Shown piece by piece: positions 11,872 to 23,315 of a stretch of DNA of 64,000 bases. Each line of letters opens with the position of its first letter. Within the stretch, counting starts at the first letter, position 1. The stretch spans positions 52,939,231-53,003,230 of the forward strand of contig CM070566.1 of assembly GCA_036346405.1 (NCBI GenBank). The letters are read 5' to 3'. Below the pieces are notes generated by a model, which did not search any database, had not been told where the DNA came from, and saw only the letters and a program-made list of their open reading frames with translations. This DNA is from Phyllostachys edulis. Lineage: Eukaryota > Streptophyta > Magnoliopsida > Poales > Poaceae. Made by a program: the position numbers and the translations under genes.

Positions 11872-12950
11872 ATGCTGATGAGATGCATATCTCAAACAGA
11901 TGGCATTAAGTTGCTAACCGATATTCATGGAGGAGTCTATGAAGCACATCATTTCTACAGAACATTGGTCGGTAAAACCTTTAGGCAAGGATACTACTGG
12001 TCAATTGCCCTTCATGATACAAAAGAGCTCGTGACGAAGTTCATACAATGTCAATTTCATAATCGACAAGTACATCAGCCGGCACAAGCTTTGCAAAGAA
12101 TACCTCTTTCTTAGCCTTTTGCAACCTAGGGACTAGACATTCTACGGCATTTCCCAAGAGCACCCAGGGGCTTCGAATTTCTTTTCGTCATGATTGACAC
12201 ATTTACAAAATAGATAGAGGTCGAGCCAGTTGTTAAAACAACAACTGAAGCCGCTAAGAGATTCCTCACAAAAAATATGATCACACAATTCGGTATACTC
12301 AGTCGTATTATCACAAATAACAGTACCCAGTTCTCTAGCAGAAATTATCAAGAATTCTGCAAGGATCTAGGTATCAAGATACATTTCTCTTTTACCGCTC
12401 ATCCACAAAGCGACGGAGCAGTCGAGCGAGCTAATGGTATCATAATGCATGGAGTGAAACACCACGTGTTTGACCAGTTAATGAAATGGTCAGGAGCTTG
12501 GGCTCGAGAACTTCCTTCTGTATCATGGGTCGTTCGAACCACGACCAGTCGTGCGACTGGTGAAACACATTTTTTTTCTGGATTACGGTGCTGAAGCCAT
12601 GCTTCCTCCGAAACTAAAAATTGGCTCTGCTCGAACTGATTGTTTCAATGAGAAAGATCAGGAAAAAAGAATACTCGATGACATCCATTTCCTTTAAGAA
12701 CGATGAAACCAAGCCCTTATTCGATCGACGGTTTACCAACAAGTCATGCGAAGGTACCACAGTCGTAAGGTGTAACCTCGCAGCCTAGCTGTAGGTGATT
12801 TGGTTCTCGGAAAAATTCAGAGCCAAGCAAATCATAACAAGCCTTTTCCAGAATGGGAAGGTCCATACACCGTAGTCGAAGTCAGCAAACCTGGTCCTGT
12901 ACGACTAGCCATGTCAAACGGGCGTGTTTTGTAAAATTCTTAGAACTTTG
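11872..12950 (+). pseudogene. Tat-type integrase
   Basis: Zinc-binding start with HGGVYEAHHFYRTLVGKTF and a C-x-H remnant where a CxxC is expected (12050-12060). The core follows: GLDILRHF, LFVMIDTFTK, IITNNSTQFSSRNYQEF, then HPQSDGAVERANG with the catalytic glutamate. The second catalytic aspartate is replaced by asparagine (TNN where the family has TDN or TDG). Several stops occur at 12113-12215 and a shift after 12594. The C-terminal part to about 12950 is recognisable (KVISSELKAGDLVLR-like, in pieces). It could not catalyse integration. Confidence 0.87.
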
Positions 12951-13755
12951 ACCAAATGCGTAAGTTCTTTGTATGAATGCATTTTACATTGTATCAATTT
13001 TAATCAAGATTCATTCTTTTTTCTTTTTACGATGAGTGATATTGTTTATATGTATGTTATCCATTATCTGATCATATAATAATATTGTTTAACTAGTCTG
13101 AGAGGACCCAATTTTCTCTGATATCCTTCCAAAAGGATCTCTTTTACTTTTCTGGCCCTAACTTAATTGTCACAAGCCAAAAGGGTCCTAGTCATGACCA
13201 TCACAGCTATGGTTCTCACGAGCGATCATACACTTTTTTCTTATAAAAGCAAACAAATAAAGGAGCATGTCAGTGTTTTAGAACCGAACTTACGTAAAGA
13301 TTGTTTGATTTAGGGGGTCTCCAAGACTCAAATCACGCAGAGAGAATGATACGGGGATTTTTATACAGGTTTGTACCTTTTCTGGGGAGAATAACAACTC
13401 TACTCCTGTGTGTGTATGTATTGAGTATACTGGTTTACAAATCAAGAGAAAGATTGGAGTATAATGTCTTGTGCTCCTAATTGTTCTGTCCCCCTCTTCT
13501 CCTGATGATTCCGCCTTTTATACAGTACTCGGAGTGGGTTGTCGTTTCTCCTGTTCAAAGGGTGCCTCAATGCTACAGATAATGGAGCTATTACTGGAGA
13601 TTACTGTGGGAGTAGTAATGTTCCCCATGTGCATGACGATTATCACCGAGATAGAGGTAAAATCATGCCATTATTCTAGGAATAACAGCGTAATTAACTA
13701 CCCTTATCTTCAGATATGATGTAGAAGATTCCCTGATCGACTAGACCCACCGACT
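12951..13755 (+). other. Non-coding 3' region of the Tat element after pol
   Basis: No supported gene. It contains a sequence common in grass elements (GGGGTCTCCAAGACTCAAAT at 13315, ACGCAGAGAGAATGATACGG at 13338). AT-rich, without open frames of note. Confidence 0.5.
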
Positions 13756-14345
13756 AGGGACTGGTCGTAGAAGAGCTTATGACCATATAGTGGTCGTAGT
13801 AAAGCTTATGATTACAGACTGATCGTAGGAGGACTTACAATCAGAGGATAGTCGTAGAAAGACTTACAAATATGGGGTGATCGTAGAAGGACTTACGACC
13901 ACGAGGTGATCGTAGAAGGACTTACGACCTCCAGCTTCTCCCTTATGAAATATAAGGTGTATACCAAGAACCGTATGACGGTGTTATTATCCATAATAAG
14001 AATTACAAATAAATAATTAAATAAGGATTATTAGATCCTCATCATCTAGCCCCCCCCTCCCGCTTCAAGTGAAAATAACTTACTTAGAAAAGGAGCCGTA
14101 GATGATCTTATGACCAGTAGATGGTCGTAGAATTGTGGTCGAAGGAAAAGCTCTTCGACTGGTATTTCATTTGACCAAAAATAGACTTGGTCAAGAAAGG
14201 TGCTGGAAATCTTACGACTCACAAGGTGGTCGTAGAAGATCTTACGACCACAAGGTGGTCGCAGTACTGTGATCGGAATAAAGTTTTTCCGACTGCTATT
14301 TCATTTGACCAGAAATAAACTTAGTTAAGAAGGTAATTTCGCTTG
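13756..14345. repeat. Short tandem repeats (GGTCGTAGAAG...ACTTACGACC) in the Tat 3' region
   Basis: From 13756 to 13930 a unit of about 30-40 bp, consensus TGATCGTAGAAGGACTTACG, is repeated five to six times with changes. After a 160-bp gap it returns at 14095-14280 in longer units of about 120-130 bp, each holding GTGGTCGTAGAAGATCTTACG and a CGACTG..ATTTCATTTGACCA block. Each unit is partly self-complementary (GGTCGTA / TACGACC). Tandem repeats between pol and the 3' LTR are known from Tat/Ogre-lineage elements. Confidence 0.8.
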
Positions 14346-14459
14346 AGGTGTAGAGACAAACTCGGTTTTCTCGAACATACAAATTAAATAATCTCAATCG
14401 ACTCTTATAGACCTGTCTGTAGGAGTGGTTCCCAAAACGGTGGCAACTATTGGGTTGCC

Positions 14460-15073
14460 ATGTCTTTAACTCAAGCGCACGGTTATAAAAACTTGCTGTG
14501 GGTGAGACTTCGGTTTTTTACCGTTTCCGAAATTGCTTCCACTATTCATCGAGTTCTTGTGTTCTCTGCCGGTGACCAAGTCGAGCACCTCCTTGAGCCC
14601 TTTCCCAGTCCAAAGTTCCACCCCTTGAGAAAGATGGCCGGAGCCGCTTCCTAGTGGGCTGAATCGGAGATGGATGCGACCAAGATAAAGGCTCTAATCG
14701 CCGCCGAGAAGATCCTAAAGAGGGAGTTTGTCTGGTGGATTGAGGCTGTCGGGCAACATTGGCCGTCGGGGGACATTAGGCAGATTCCCGTCTTCCAAGC
14801 GCATTGTGAGTGTGGCCTTCGATTGCCCGCTCACACTTGTACTCGAACACTTCGGGGTGTAGTTGGTGAACTTCATTCCAAACTCCATCATGATGTTGGG
14901 CGTGTTCGTTTACCTGTGCGGGGCATACCTAGGGATTCCAGCCGACTTGGAGTTGTTCCAGTAATTCTATGGGATGACCAGGCTAGCGAAAATCGCCGGT
15001 AGCTGTAGTCTGAACCTCCACGACGGGAACTCGAAGGAGTACATTCAGATGTTCACCCTGTCATCTTGGTAGT
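14460..15073 (+). pseudogene. Transposase_28-type ('putative gypsy type transposon') N-terminal domain, plus-strand copy
   Basis: In one frame MDATKIKALIAAEKILKREF leads to IPVFQAHCECGLRLPAHT. After a shift near 14830 the domain goes on as IPNSIMMLGVFVYLCGAYLG and NLHDGNSKEYIQMFTLSSW, with two internal stops, and ends at the TAG at 15071-15073. This is the same family as the minus-strand pieces at 46.7-46.17 kb, which carry LHLHDGKADEYIRMYSKSSW. The copy stops just where the C-terminal half of the minus-strand gene ends, so the two copies face each other tail to tail. The family is of unknown function and occurs as an extra gene in grass Tat-type elements. Confidence 0.8.
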
Positions 15074-17210
15074 TGATGTCCTCTTCAATAGCTTGTAGGT
15101 GGATGGGGGGGTCGTAGGCTTTGAGTTTTGCCAAAGCAAGGCTAACTCCGTTGGCCACAGTGTCCTTCATCGTCTATGTGTGATTCTTTCGAGTAGTCTC
15201 AAGCAGGCTTTTGAGATTTTCGAGTTGTAGGCCAAGGAAGTTTATCTTCTCCATCGGATCTCCTCGGAGAGGCAGTTGAGCTCCCAACCCCACGTCAAAA
15301 AGCATATTGTTGAGGGTCGTGGCCTTCTCTTCAAGATTCTGCACGAAGGTTGCCTCCTTGCCATGCTCGAACTCAAGACCTTTTTCTACTCTCTTCAATG
15401 CTTGAGTTTGCTCTACACGAGTAGACCAAAAGATAAATACATATAATTAGAAAAGATAGTACGCTGGTCAAGTTTACAACTGGTTACCATGATTCTTCTT
15501 CTTGAAAGTCTCAATGGCTTCCTTGTGTCTGGTCGTCATTTATTCGATCGACCGGTCCTTAGCTTGGCATTCACCTTCAAGCTTCGTTATCATGGCTTCC
15601 TTAGCCATAGCCTCTTCTTTAATTTTCACCGAATCTATCAAATATGATAAGTAGGGAAGTTAATTAATAGAAGAAGAGCATGATAGGCAAAGAAGGAGAC
15701 GGGAAGTCAAGAAGAAAGTAGTTACTTTCTAATTCAGAGCTTTTCTTCTCCAAGAATTTTATCCGCTGGGTCAGTCCTCCGACCACAGTGAAATTTTCCA
15801 CCATATGCTACAAAAATAGCAAACTCCTTTAAGTTTTCTATAAACTATAAGGGAAATGCTATAAAAGTGGTCACAGATGCTTACCCGGATCGTCGCGTTG
15901 TTATATTCGGTGAAAATAGTATCAGGACTCGTCTCTGCTTGACGGTCCGATATCCTCCCCTAAGCTTCATCGAGTTCTTTATCATTGATAAATCGAGGTC
16001 AAAGAGGGAAACTGCTAGGTTGAGGAGACTTCCTAGCAGTAGTCGAAACCTGTTGGAACCCCTCAGGAACCTCCACCTCCATTGGTGGGGTTGGAGCCAC
16101 CACAAGTTTCTGAGTAGCCGCTAGCGCTGCTACCTGATCGGGGGCTGCCTCGACACGTCTTCTTGAGGAATTTTCTCCTAAGGAGTGCTCTGGTCGAAAG
16201 CGGCCGGAACACAAGAGGATCTACAAAAACATAGGAAAGGAAAATCAAGATTTTAGAATACCATAGACATGAACGGTATGTATTTTCGTAAGTTTCTTTC
16301 ATGTATACACACCTGGTCGTCCTTTTTGTCTTGATCTTGAAGCGCGCTGGAGCAAAATCCATAGCGCTTGCCTTTATTTTCTTCTCCACCGATTTTACTG
16401 GTTCTAAACCAGTAGGGTTGGTTATACCCTTCACATCCTCTGACCTTTGGCCGGAAGTGATATTCTCGATCAGGTGATCGAGGTCCCCGACTTCACCTGG
16501 TGGGAGGCAGTGTCTTAGTCGGTTTACGGGACGCTTGCTTTGGTAGCGGCTGATGCAGTGCGTGAACGACCACTCTAGGGCTTACGACCTCCGCCGCCTT
16601 GGTCTGCAGATCATTCTCTTTTCCCACCTAATTAAAAATTCAACTTTAGTTAGGTGATGAATTTTTTCCATCTAAAGTATATATTCATTGTCAAATGCTC
16701 TTTTACCTTCGAGAGATCATCATCTTCGCTGATCGCCGAGGAGGAGTCGGTCGGAACAATTGATGATGGAGAGCCCTCATTGGACTCTTTTAGCCTCAGG
16801 CCGACTGCATACATAATTAGAGTAGAATTATATATTGATCGGAGAATATATAAACGATGAAGAACAAGTTGTTATTTACCTTGAGTCTCCTCATCTCAAC
16901 TTCTAAAGAGATGACATCCATGATGTTGGGGAATGCAGCCTTGATATCAGGCTCCCTAGCACAAACCAGTTTGATCCGATCCTTGATCTCATCAGGGGAA
17001 AGGGTTTCAAAAGGAATAAAGAGATTTCAAGGTTACAAAGTAATCAGCTAAATAAACTATGCTGATCGGAGTCTTCAGGACTTATCTTCCCTAGAATTTT
17101 TGGTCGCGTCATCACCAATGTACCAAAGCATGATACGGTCTCGGAGCTTCAAGGGACTTATCCGACGCATGGAAAAGTCTCTCACCACATGCCAAGAGGT
17201 CAAGCCTCGG
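15060..17210 (-). pseudogene. C-terminal half of the antisense Transposase_28-type gene
   Basis: Read leftward from 17210: LTSWHVVRDFSMRRISPLKL and RDRIMLWYIGDDATK (17205-17100), IKLVCAREPDIKAAFPNIMD (about 17000-16900), then linkers rich in Pro, Ser and Lys (16434-16320, 16214-15999), and near the end a coiled-coil-like segment (15398-15174, EEKATTLNNMLFDVGLGAQL) followed by VANGVSLALAKLKAYDPPI to about 15060. Donor- and acceptor-like sites suggest introns. The N-terminal half lies at 46704-46166 and 60990-60918, split off by two insertions. With one target-duplication copy removed from each insertion, the frame runs straight across both junctions. A TGA right at the 46166/17210 junction (CGA expected) and other stops show it is dead. 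Confidence 0.78.
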
Positions 17211-19917
17211 TGTCAGGGACCCCGGGTATGCAACCCCAGGACCCTCTGTGTATTCTGAACTAGTCCCATGATCAGTAGCTAGCTCACACAGATACAACAT
17301 TGGTGTAATCATAACCACACAACCAAACTAAAGATGAAGCGCACAAATTAATAATATTAAGCAAAAGGACCTTATGGTCAAGTCTTACAACGTTAGCCAC
17401 TAAGGGCTAAGCAACAAAAGAGAGCTTGCAAATGAAACACAACATCTGGTGGAGGTCACCCAATATGCCCACCGGCAATCGAGTGAGGGCGTGACCTAGT
17501 TAGCATAGTCTTCAAAGAAGTCTCCTTCATAGAACTCGAGTTCATTGGTTCACCCTCCTCTGCTGATTTAAGCAGAGGGCGCAAGGCCATGAGTACTTTG
17601 AATGTACTCGAGAAGTCATAAAGAAATGTATGCAAGTAATATTCATGCAAGGCTTAGCAAGGATAGCTTTATGGCTAATTTGCGGAAAGCAATATTTGAC
17701 ATTAAATACAATAAGTAGATTGCAAAGCACAATTTTAAAGACTAATACATAAGTAAGCAATTTTCTTTGAAACAGCTAGTGAACACCCTGTTCACTTCCC
17801 AACCATCAACCATCTACAAGATTCGACCAAACCATTCCATCATTTTCGACAAAAGTTCTACCCCTTGCGTGAAATCACCGAGCATGTCCATAGCAGGGAC
17901 ACGGCTATTGAATAGTTTTACACTCTGCGAGAGGTTGTGCGGCTTTACCCACAAGACACGGATTCTCTAGTTTGTTTGGCATCCGTCGATACCACTTTGC
18001 TCACTCTGTAGGTAAGCGGTCTAGAGTGCGTGACAAGGCTTTTACAAAGTTCTGTTTTGACTCGGTTCGACCACTAAGGGGTTACTGTTCTGAGCCCCTC
18101 TTGTGCGTTCCCAACCAAGACAGGACCGAACCAAAACATTACTAATTAGTTGGCGAGTCTATCCCAATCTAGACATGTGGTTGTGCAGTTAAGGCCAGAT
18201 CAATGGTTCAAGGTTAAGTCCTTAGTTGGTTGCTCGACGAGAGCGGTTCCACGTTCCAAGTGTGCGTTCTGACACCACCTTTTCCACCACCCACTCGTCC
18301 GAGCATAAATCATTTTTCGTTCAACTTTGGCCAAATGACCACCCTAGTCATGGCACAACATCTTTTAACAAAAGTGGCTCATACGGTTCCATAATTTCTT
18401 TTAGTCAAATTCATCTGTTGGGTTCAACCCGGCCGAGGACCACCCTAGCCTGCACCACAAATTTTAGTAAGGTGACAACAAATATAAATAGTCTCACACA
18501 GACCACACTTAGCATTATTAGCAACACAGTCGTTACTACACAAGCCACAAACCATGTGCGCTAGGGAAAATCAACATTTATTGAATCATGAAATCGAGAC
18601 CAACGTCTACTAGAGCATGACTAAGCAATAAAGTGTGCCCATGTTGGTATTACAATAATGTCCAAATAGTAATTAACCATCCTAAGGTGTCCAAGGAGTT
18701 ATGTCCTTCAAGGATACATGTCGATTGCAATTTATCAAGGAGGCATATGGCAATTAGGTAATTAACTAAACCCGAAACCATTTATTATAAAATTAGCCAT
18801 GCATGTTTGTATCAAACAATATACTTTTTATAAAAATGGGTTCAATATGATCAAAGGTCTATGACTTGCCTTCGTTGAAGAGTAGCGGTGCTTGATTAAA
18901 TCGAATTACTGCGAAATCTTAAAGCAAACGAACCTATCTGTGTGAACAAAGCTAAATAAATAAAACAACTCCAAATAAAATCCAAATAAATACTAAATAA
19001 ATACTAATAGGAAGACAAGGATTTTAGATGAATTTAGAAATTTGAATCACTCGAATCGGAGTTGAATGAGAAAGTTATGGCCAAAAGAAGATAGGAAAAC
19101 ACAAAAATCAAGAAAAAGGATTTTCTGATTTCGGAATTATTTTCCTAAAGAAAAATCGAGTTATTGCATGGTGGCGTCGTGAGAGGTTTTCCTACGAAAA
19201 TAAAAAGAAAAGAATTCGACAAGCGGGGCCCCTTGTCATAGGGAGGGTGTATGGTGGATGGGTCCACCCGGTTTTAGAGCAGGAGTGCCACGCGGGCATC
19301 TTGTGAGGCGGCCACGCGTGCAAAAATGGGAGGTGGAGCCTAGGTGGCGGCGACGGCAGAACACGTTTGCCACACGTCGGACTCGGCGGTGGCGCTCGGC
19401 GATGGCTCGCCCGTGAACAGTGGCCTTGGCCGTGGCGCAACACCAGCAGAAGAGGCGGCAGCGAAACGACGATCTTGTATGACAGCGAGGACGCGGCGGC
19501 GACGAGAGGTCGCCGGGGAGGAAGAAACGCGGCGGCGGGTGAAAGGCGGGCGGCTCCGGAAGCTCTCCGCGGGGGGGCGCGCACTGTGTGCCTCGGCAGG
19601 GCGATGCGGCGGGGACGACGCAATGGAGGAGGCTCGGCGAGCGGCAGGCAGCGGCAGTGGAGCTCGGCGTCGGCGGTGAAAAGTCTCAGCGGCGAAGGAG
19701 AGCGGAGAGAGAGAGGTGGGGAGAAGCTAGAGGAGGGGAGGCGCGTCTGGGCTCCTTAAATAGGCGAGGGAGGTGGAAGGGAGGGCGGTGTGGAGGTCGC
19801 GGCGCCATTAATGGCGGCCGTCCCGTGACATGGGGAGGGCATGGCGCGGTGCAGGCGTGGGCGGGCGGCGTGCGCCGGAGGCGGGACGCGACAGGCGGCA
19901 AGGGATTCGAGGTGGGC
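17211..19917 (-). repeat. 3' LTR of the Tekay-type element, first part
   Basis: Matches 42830 to about 45540 over its whole length, with long near-identical stretches. The rest of this LTR is at 37552-38179, after the inner element. A TATA-like TTAAATA (plus strand 19756-19762, TATTTAA on the minus strand) is followed downstream by a GA-rich and then GC-rich leader (19700-19330). The open frames in 19192-19959 are products of this GC-rich DNA; I do not count them as genes. Confidence 0.92.
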
Positions 19918-20449
19918 TATAACATCCCAAATGTACAATCTGGGTTTGTTCAAGTATAATTATATGTGTAGAAATTAAAACTTTTTCTCACATCTTGAAA
20001 ACCCCTAATCTCTCATGTAATTCTAGTCCAAGAGTTGTGTAATCCAAAAACACAAAGCTCTTGTTGACCAAAAGTCAAACTCATTCTCCGTTTATCTTAA
20101 ATCTTGTGCCAAACATTTGAAAAATATTTTCCTTGGTCCTAAAACTGATGTGGGACCCCTCTGAAAAATATCACAAGTTGTAAAACTTGTTTGATAACTT
20201 TTGGAGGTAAAACAAATCCTTGAACAACCTTCATGAATTTCCTGAGAAAAATGCATTGCATAATAACCTCTGGAAATTTTATGTGAGGTTAATCTCATTG
20301 TCAGCAAGCTCTAGTTAAAATTTCATGAATTTTGGAGTTCATTTGCTATCTCAAATAATTCTGCTAAGTTTTAGTCATAAAAAACTAAACTTAAAACCTA
20401 CTGCTCCTTGGGCTAGCCACTTTCCCAAAGTGGTCCATTAACCTTTTCC

Positions 20450-21650
20450 ACAGCTCGTCAGACCTCCTCTCCACCTTGATCAGTCGTAGCCGTTGGATTA
20501 ACATCCAACCGCCACGACCTCCTCCGCGATCAACACCGCAAAGATCTCCCCGCCTCATGAGGTCATTGCCGTTGGATCGGTGATCCATGGTCATGACCTC
20601 CCCGTGTTAAACCTCAAAGACCTCCTCATTTTGTTAAACCATCGCGTGAGGTCATCCCACCTTGTTGAGGACGTAGCCGTTGGATTAAATCCAACAGCCA
20701 CGACCTCCTCCTCAACATACTCAGTCAGGACCTCCCGACCTCATCAAGTCTTGGCTGCTGGATCAAAAATCCATGGCCCTGACCTCCCCTCGAGCTCAAA
20801 CCACCTTGACCTCCCTTTTGCACTCACTTGAGGTCGTAGCCGTTGGATCCAATCCAAAGGCCACGACCTCCTCTCGCAAACCATCGTTGTGTGGATCTTC
20901 CACCTTGTTGAGGTCGTAGCCCTTGGATCCAAGATCCATGGCCATGACCTCCCTCACTTTGTTGAACTAAGCAAACCTCCCACTTTGTTGAGGTCGTGGC
21001 CGTTGGATCGAGATCCAGCGACCCGACCTCCTCCTCAAAATATCCAGCGCTCACAACCTCCCCCATCTCATGTTGTGCACCGCTGGATTTAAAATCCACA
21101 GTCACGACCTCCTCCTTGTCTTGTCGCATTAGACCTCCCAGCAAGACGTGAGGTCGTAGCCCTTAGATTTAAATCTAAAGGCCATGATCTCTCTGTGCGT
21201 TCGCAAGCTCAGGACCTCCCCTCTTTTGATCGAACCGTTGGATCAAAAATCCAAAGGTCTGACCTCCCTTGTCTTTTAGCATAGCGTCTCGGACCTCCTC
21301 GCCCTCTCATCACCATTAGATCTTAATCGATGGCCATAACCTCTTGTGCGCTTCTGGCGTAGTGCTAAGACCTCCCCTTTGGTTGTGCGCCCTTGGATTT
21401 AAATCCAAAGGCCATGACCTCCCCCTCATGCTCTTAAGTTCGTGTGCGGTTAAGACCTCACAGGAGGTCCGCACCGTTGGATTGAAATCCCAACGCCTTG
21501 GACCTCTGTCCCTTTTTCCACGTCTTGATTCGCATTATGGAAATCGGAGGTCACGACCTCCCAGATCGAGATCAATGGCTGTGATCTCCTCCTTCTCCTT
21601 TTAAAAACTTACTGTTTGATTTAGATCTGAGGTCACGACCTCCCCTCATT
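20450..21650. repeat. Array of about 14 inverted-repeat units in the 5' LTR
   Basis: Roughly every 75-85 bp a unit of the form GAGGTCGTAGCCGTTGGAT, a short spacer, ATCCAACGGCCACGACCTCC recurs. Each unit is its own inverted repeat and can form a hairpin of about 15-18 bp. Clear units start near 20485, 20560, 20660, 20745, 20830, 20910, 20990, 21075, 21150, 21230, 21310, 21390 and 21465, with a degenerate one near 21540. The arms differ between units but covary within a unit (for example CTTAGATTTAAATCTAAAG at 21162). The array ends about 260 bp before the TATA box. Confidence 0.9.
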
Positions 21651-21906
21651 TCTAATCGGACGGTGGTGGGCAACTCTCTGTTCTTCTCCTAGCTCTGGCG
21701 CGCGCGTACGCCAAGGTAGTGGAGGAGGCAGTGATCTGTCTTGTCCAAACGGCTCTTTGCTGCAGGCATTTATCTGGTCGAGCTTTTAGCCCCAAAGTCA
21801 TTGTCTTGAGCTGCTCTGTCACCTCCACGTCTGTCCAAGCCGTGGACCTCCCTTGGGCTAAGCTCACCATGAGCTTAACCCGCGTCCAGACCTCTTTTGC
21901 CCTAGC

Positions 21907-21913
21907 TATAAAA
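21907..21913 (+). promoter_or_regulatory. TATA box of the 5' LTR
   Basis: CTATAAAACCCCCAC, followed about 35-45 bp on by TTACACACCATTGAGC, a plausible start site. It is identical in the 3' LTR (32314-32320). This puts about 2.0 kb of U3, mostly hairpin array, upstream and more than 5 kb of R-U5 downstream. Confidence 0.7.
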
Positions 21914-22924
21914 CCCCCACTTTGTTGCCCTTGGCTTCTTTTACACACCATTGAGCTTGGCCTTGCTGCTATTTGGTGAGCATCTCCTCCCACCGACCTA
22001 CCCCTTTTGGCCGCCATTGTTGAAGTCCTTGGAGCTCCTCGGTGGCGGTGCTTGATGGCTCCCTCTTCAACCTCTTGTTCACTTTGTGCTCCCAGGACCT
22101 CTGGAGTTAACCCTAACCCCATTTGGGTTAACATTTTCAGAGAGGCCTAACTTGGAGCTTGGAGCTTGGAGTTGGCCGTGGAGCAACCCTTCTTCCCCAA
22201 CTCCGGTCCTCCGTCCCCAACCTCCTCGGCACCTCCGCGACCTCCGGGTAACCCTCTGGTAGTCCCGTGAATCTTGCACTGCATGTATGTTGTTGCGAGC
22301 TTAGCTGCACGCTTGAATGTTCACGGAGCTCATTATCGCTGTTTGTGTTTTGGCCGTGTGTTTTGTGTCGCCAATCTTGACTCGTCGCCGTTCAGGCCAC
22401 CCCGGCCGGAATGGTCTGGCGTGTCGCAACACTATTGCGCTGCGTTGTTGCTTTTGGATGACGCCGGAGAGTCCTCATCGCCGGCGACACGCCTTGGTAG
22501 CCTCTCGGGATTTTGTCGGACGACCATGGCACCGTGCCATTGTCGTTAGGACAAAGATCTCCCCCTTAAATCGATCATCATTGCTTATCATTGGTTAACT
22601 TTCGGGTCAGCCTTTAATGCCTTGTTTTACATCCTTGTTGCGCAATTAAGGCAGCGCTTAGTCTCCCAGCGTGCATCTCTGGGACCTCTTTGCCAAAGAA
22701 TCACCACAGGACTTTTGGCAAAGACCTCCCCAAAGACCTCCCCAAAGATCTCCCCTTGGGGTCCTCTTTGCAAAAGACCACCCCTGGTCTTTTGTAGGGA
22801 CAACCCCCAGGACCTCCCTCCTTGCGATCTTGACCGCTCCAGACCTCCCCCTTTTCTTGTCGTGGCAAATCGATGCAAATCAAGCGGTGCGACCTCCCTT
22901 CCTTTTCGGACCCGTCGCTTCAAG

Positions 22925-23002
22925 TCCATCGGTCCACGATCACCTCGATTCGGATCTCTTGGTCCACGATCACCTCGATTCAGATCTCTTGGTCCACGAC
23001 CA
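22925..23002. repeat. Short tandem repeat, about 31-bp unit, in the LTR leader
   Basis: CGGTCCACGATCACCTCGAT at 22930 is followed by two further copies of TTGGTCCACGATCACCTCGA-type units, the third changed to GACCACTCCG. The 3' LTR has the same triplet at about 33335-33410. Upstream, 22690-22860 holds loose repeats of GACCTCCCC. Non-coding as far as I can see. Confidence 0.75.
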
Positions 23003-23315
23003 CTCCGTTTGAATCAATGGTCTCGACCACCCGATCTTGACCTAACGGTCAAAATCATCTCACGCTTTGTTGGTTGGGCTCAACCCACTCACCGTTGAAG
23101 CTTGAACCACTTTGGAGCAAGTCAATGACCGTGGGCCCATTGCACATGGCTTTCCCCTACCTCTGGTGGAGTCCGAGCCTTGCGCTGCATGTGTGCCCGA
23201 CAAAACATGGCGAGCGCATAGCATGGGAGAAGATTAGCGAGGGCGCGATTACCTTGTCCCCTCCATAGCGTCCTCTCTGCGGCTCTTTGCCTCCGTCCAT
23301 TTAATACTTAGCTGT

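Noticed and set aside
12277..12594. A functional integrase fragment
   Set aside because: The open frame has the changed catalytic residue and is cut off from its zinc-binding domain by stops.
20450..21650. CRISPR-like or satellite array
   Set aside because: The units are themselves inverted repeats with unequal spacing in a plant LTR and are present once per LTR; there is no constant direct repeat with unique spacers.
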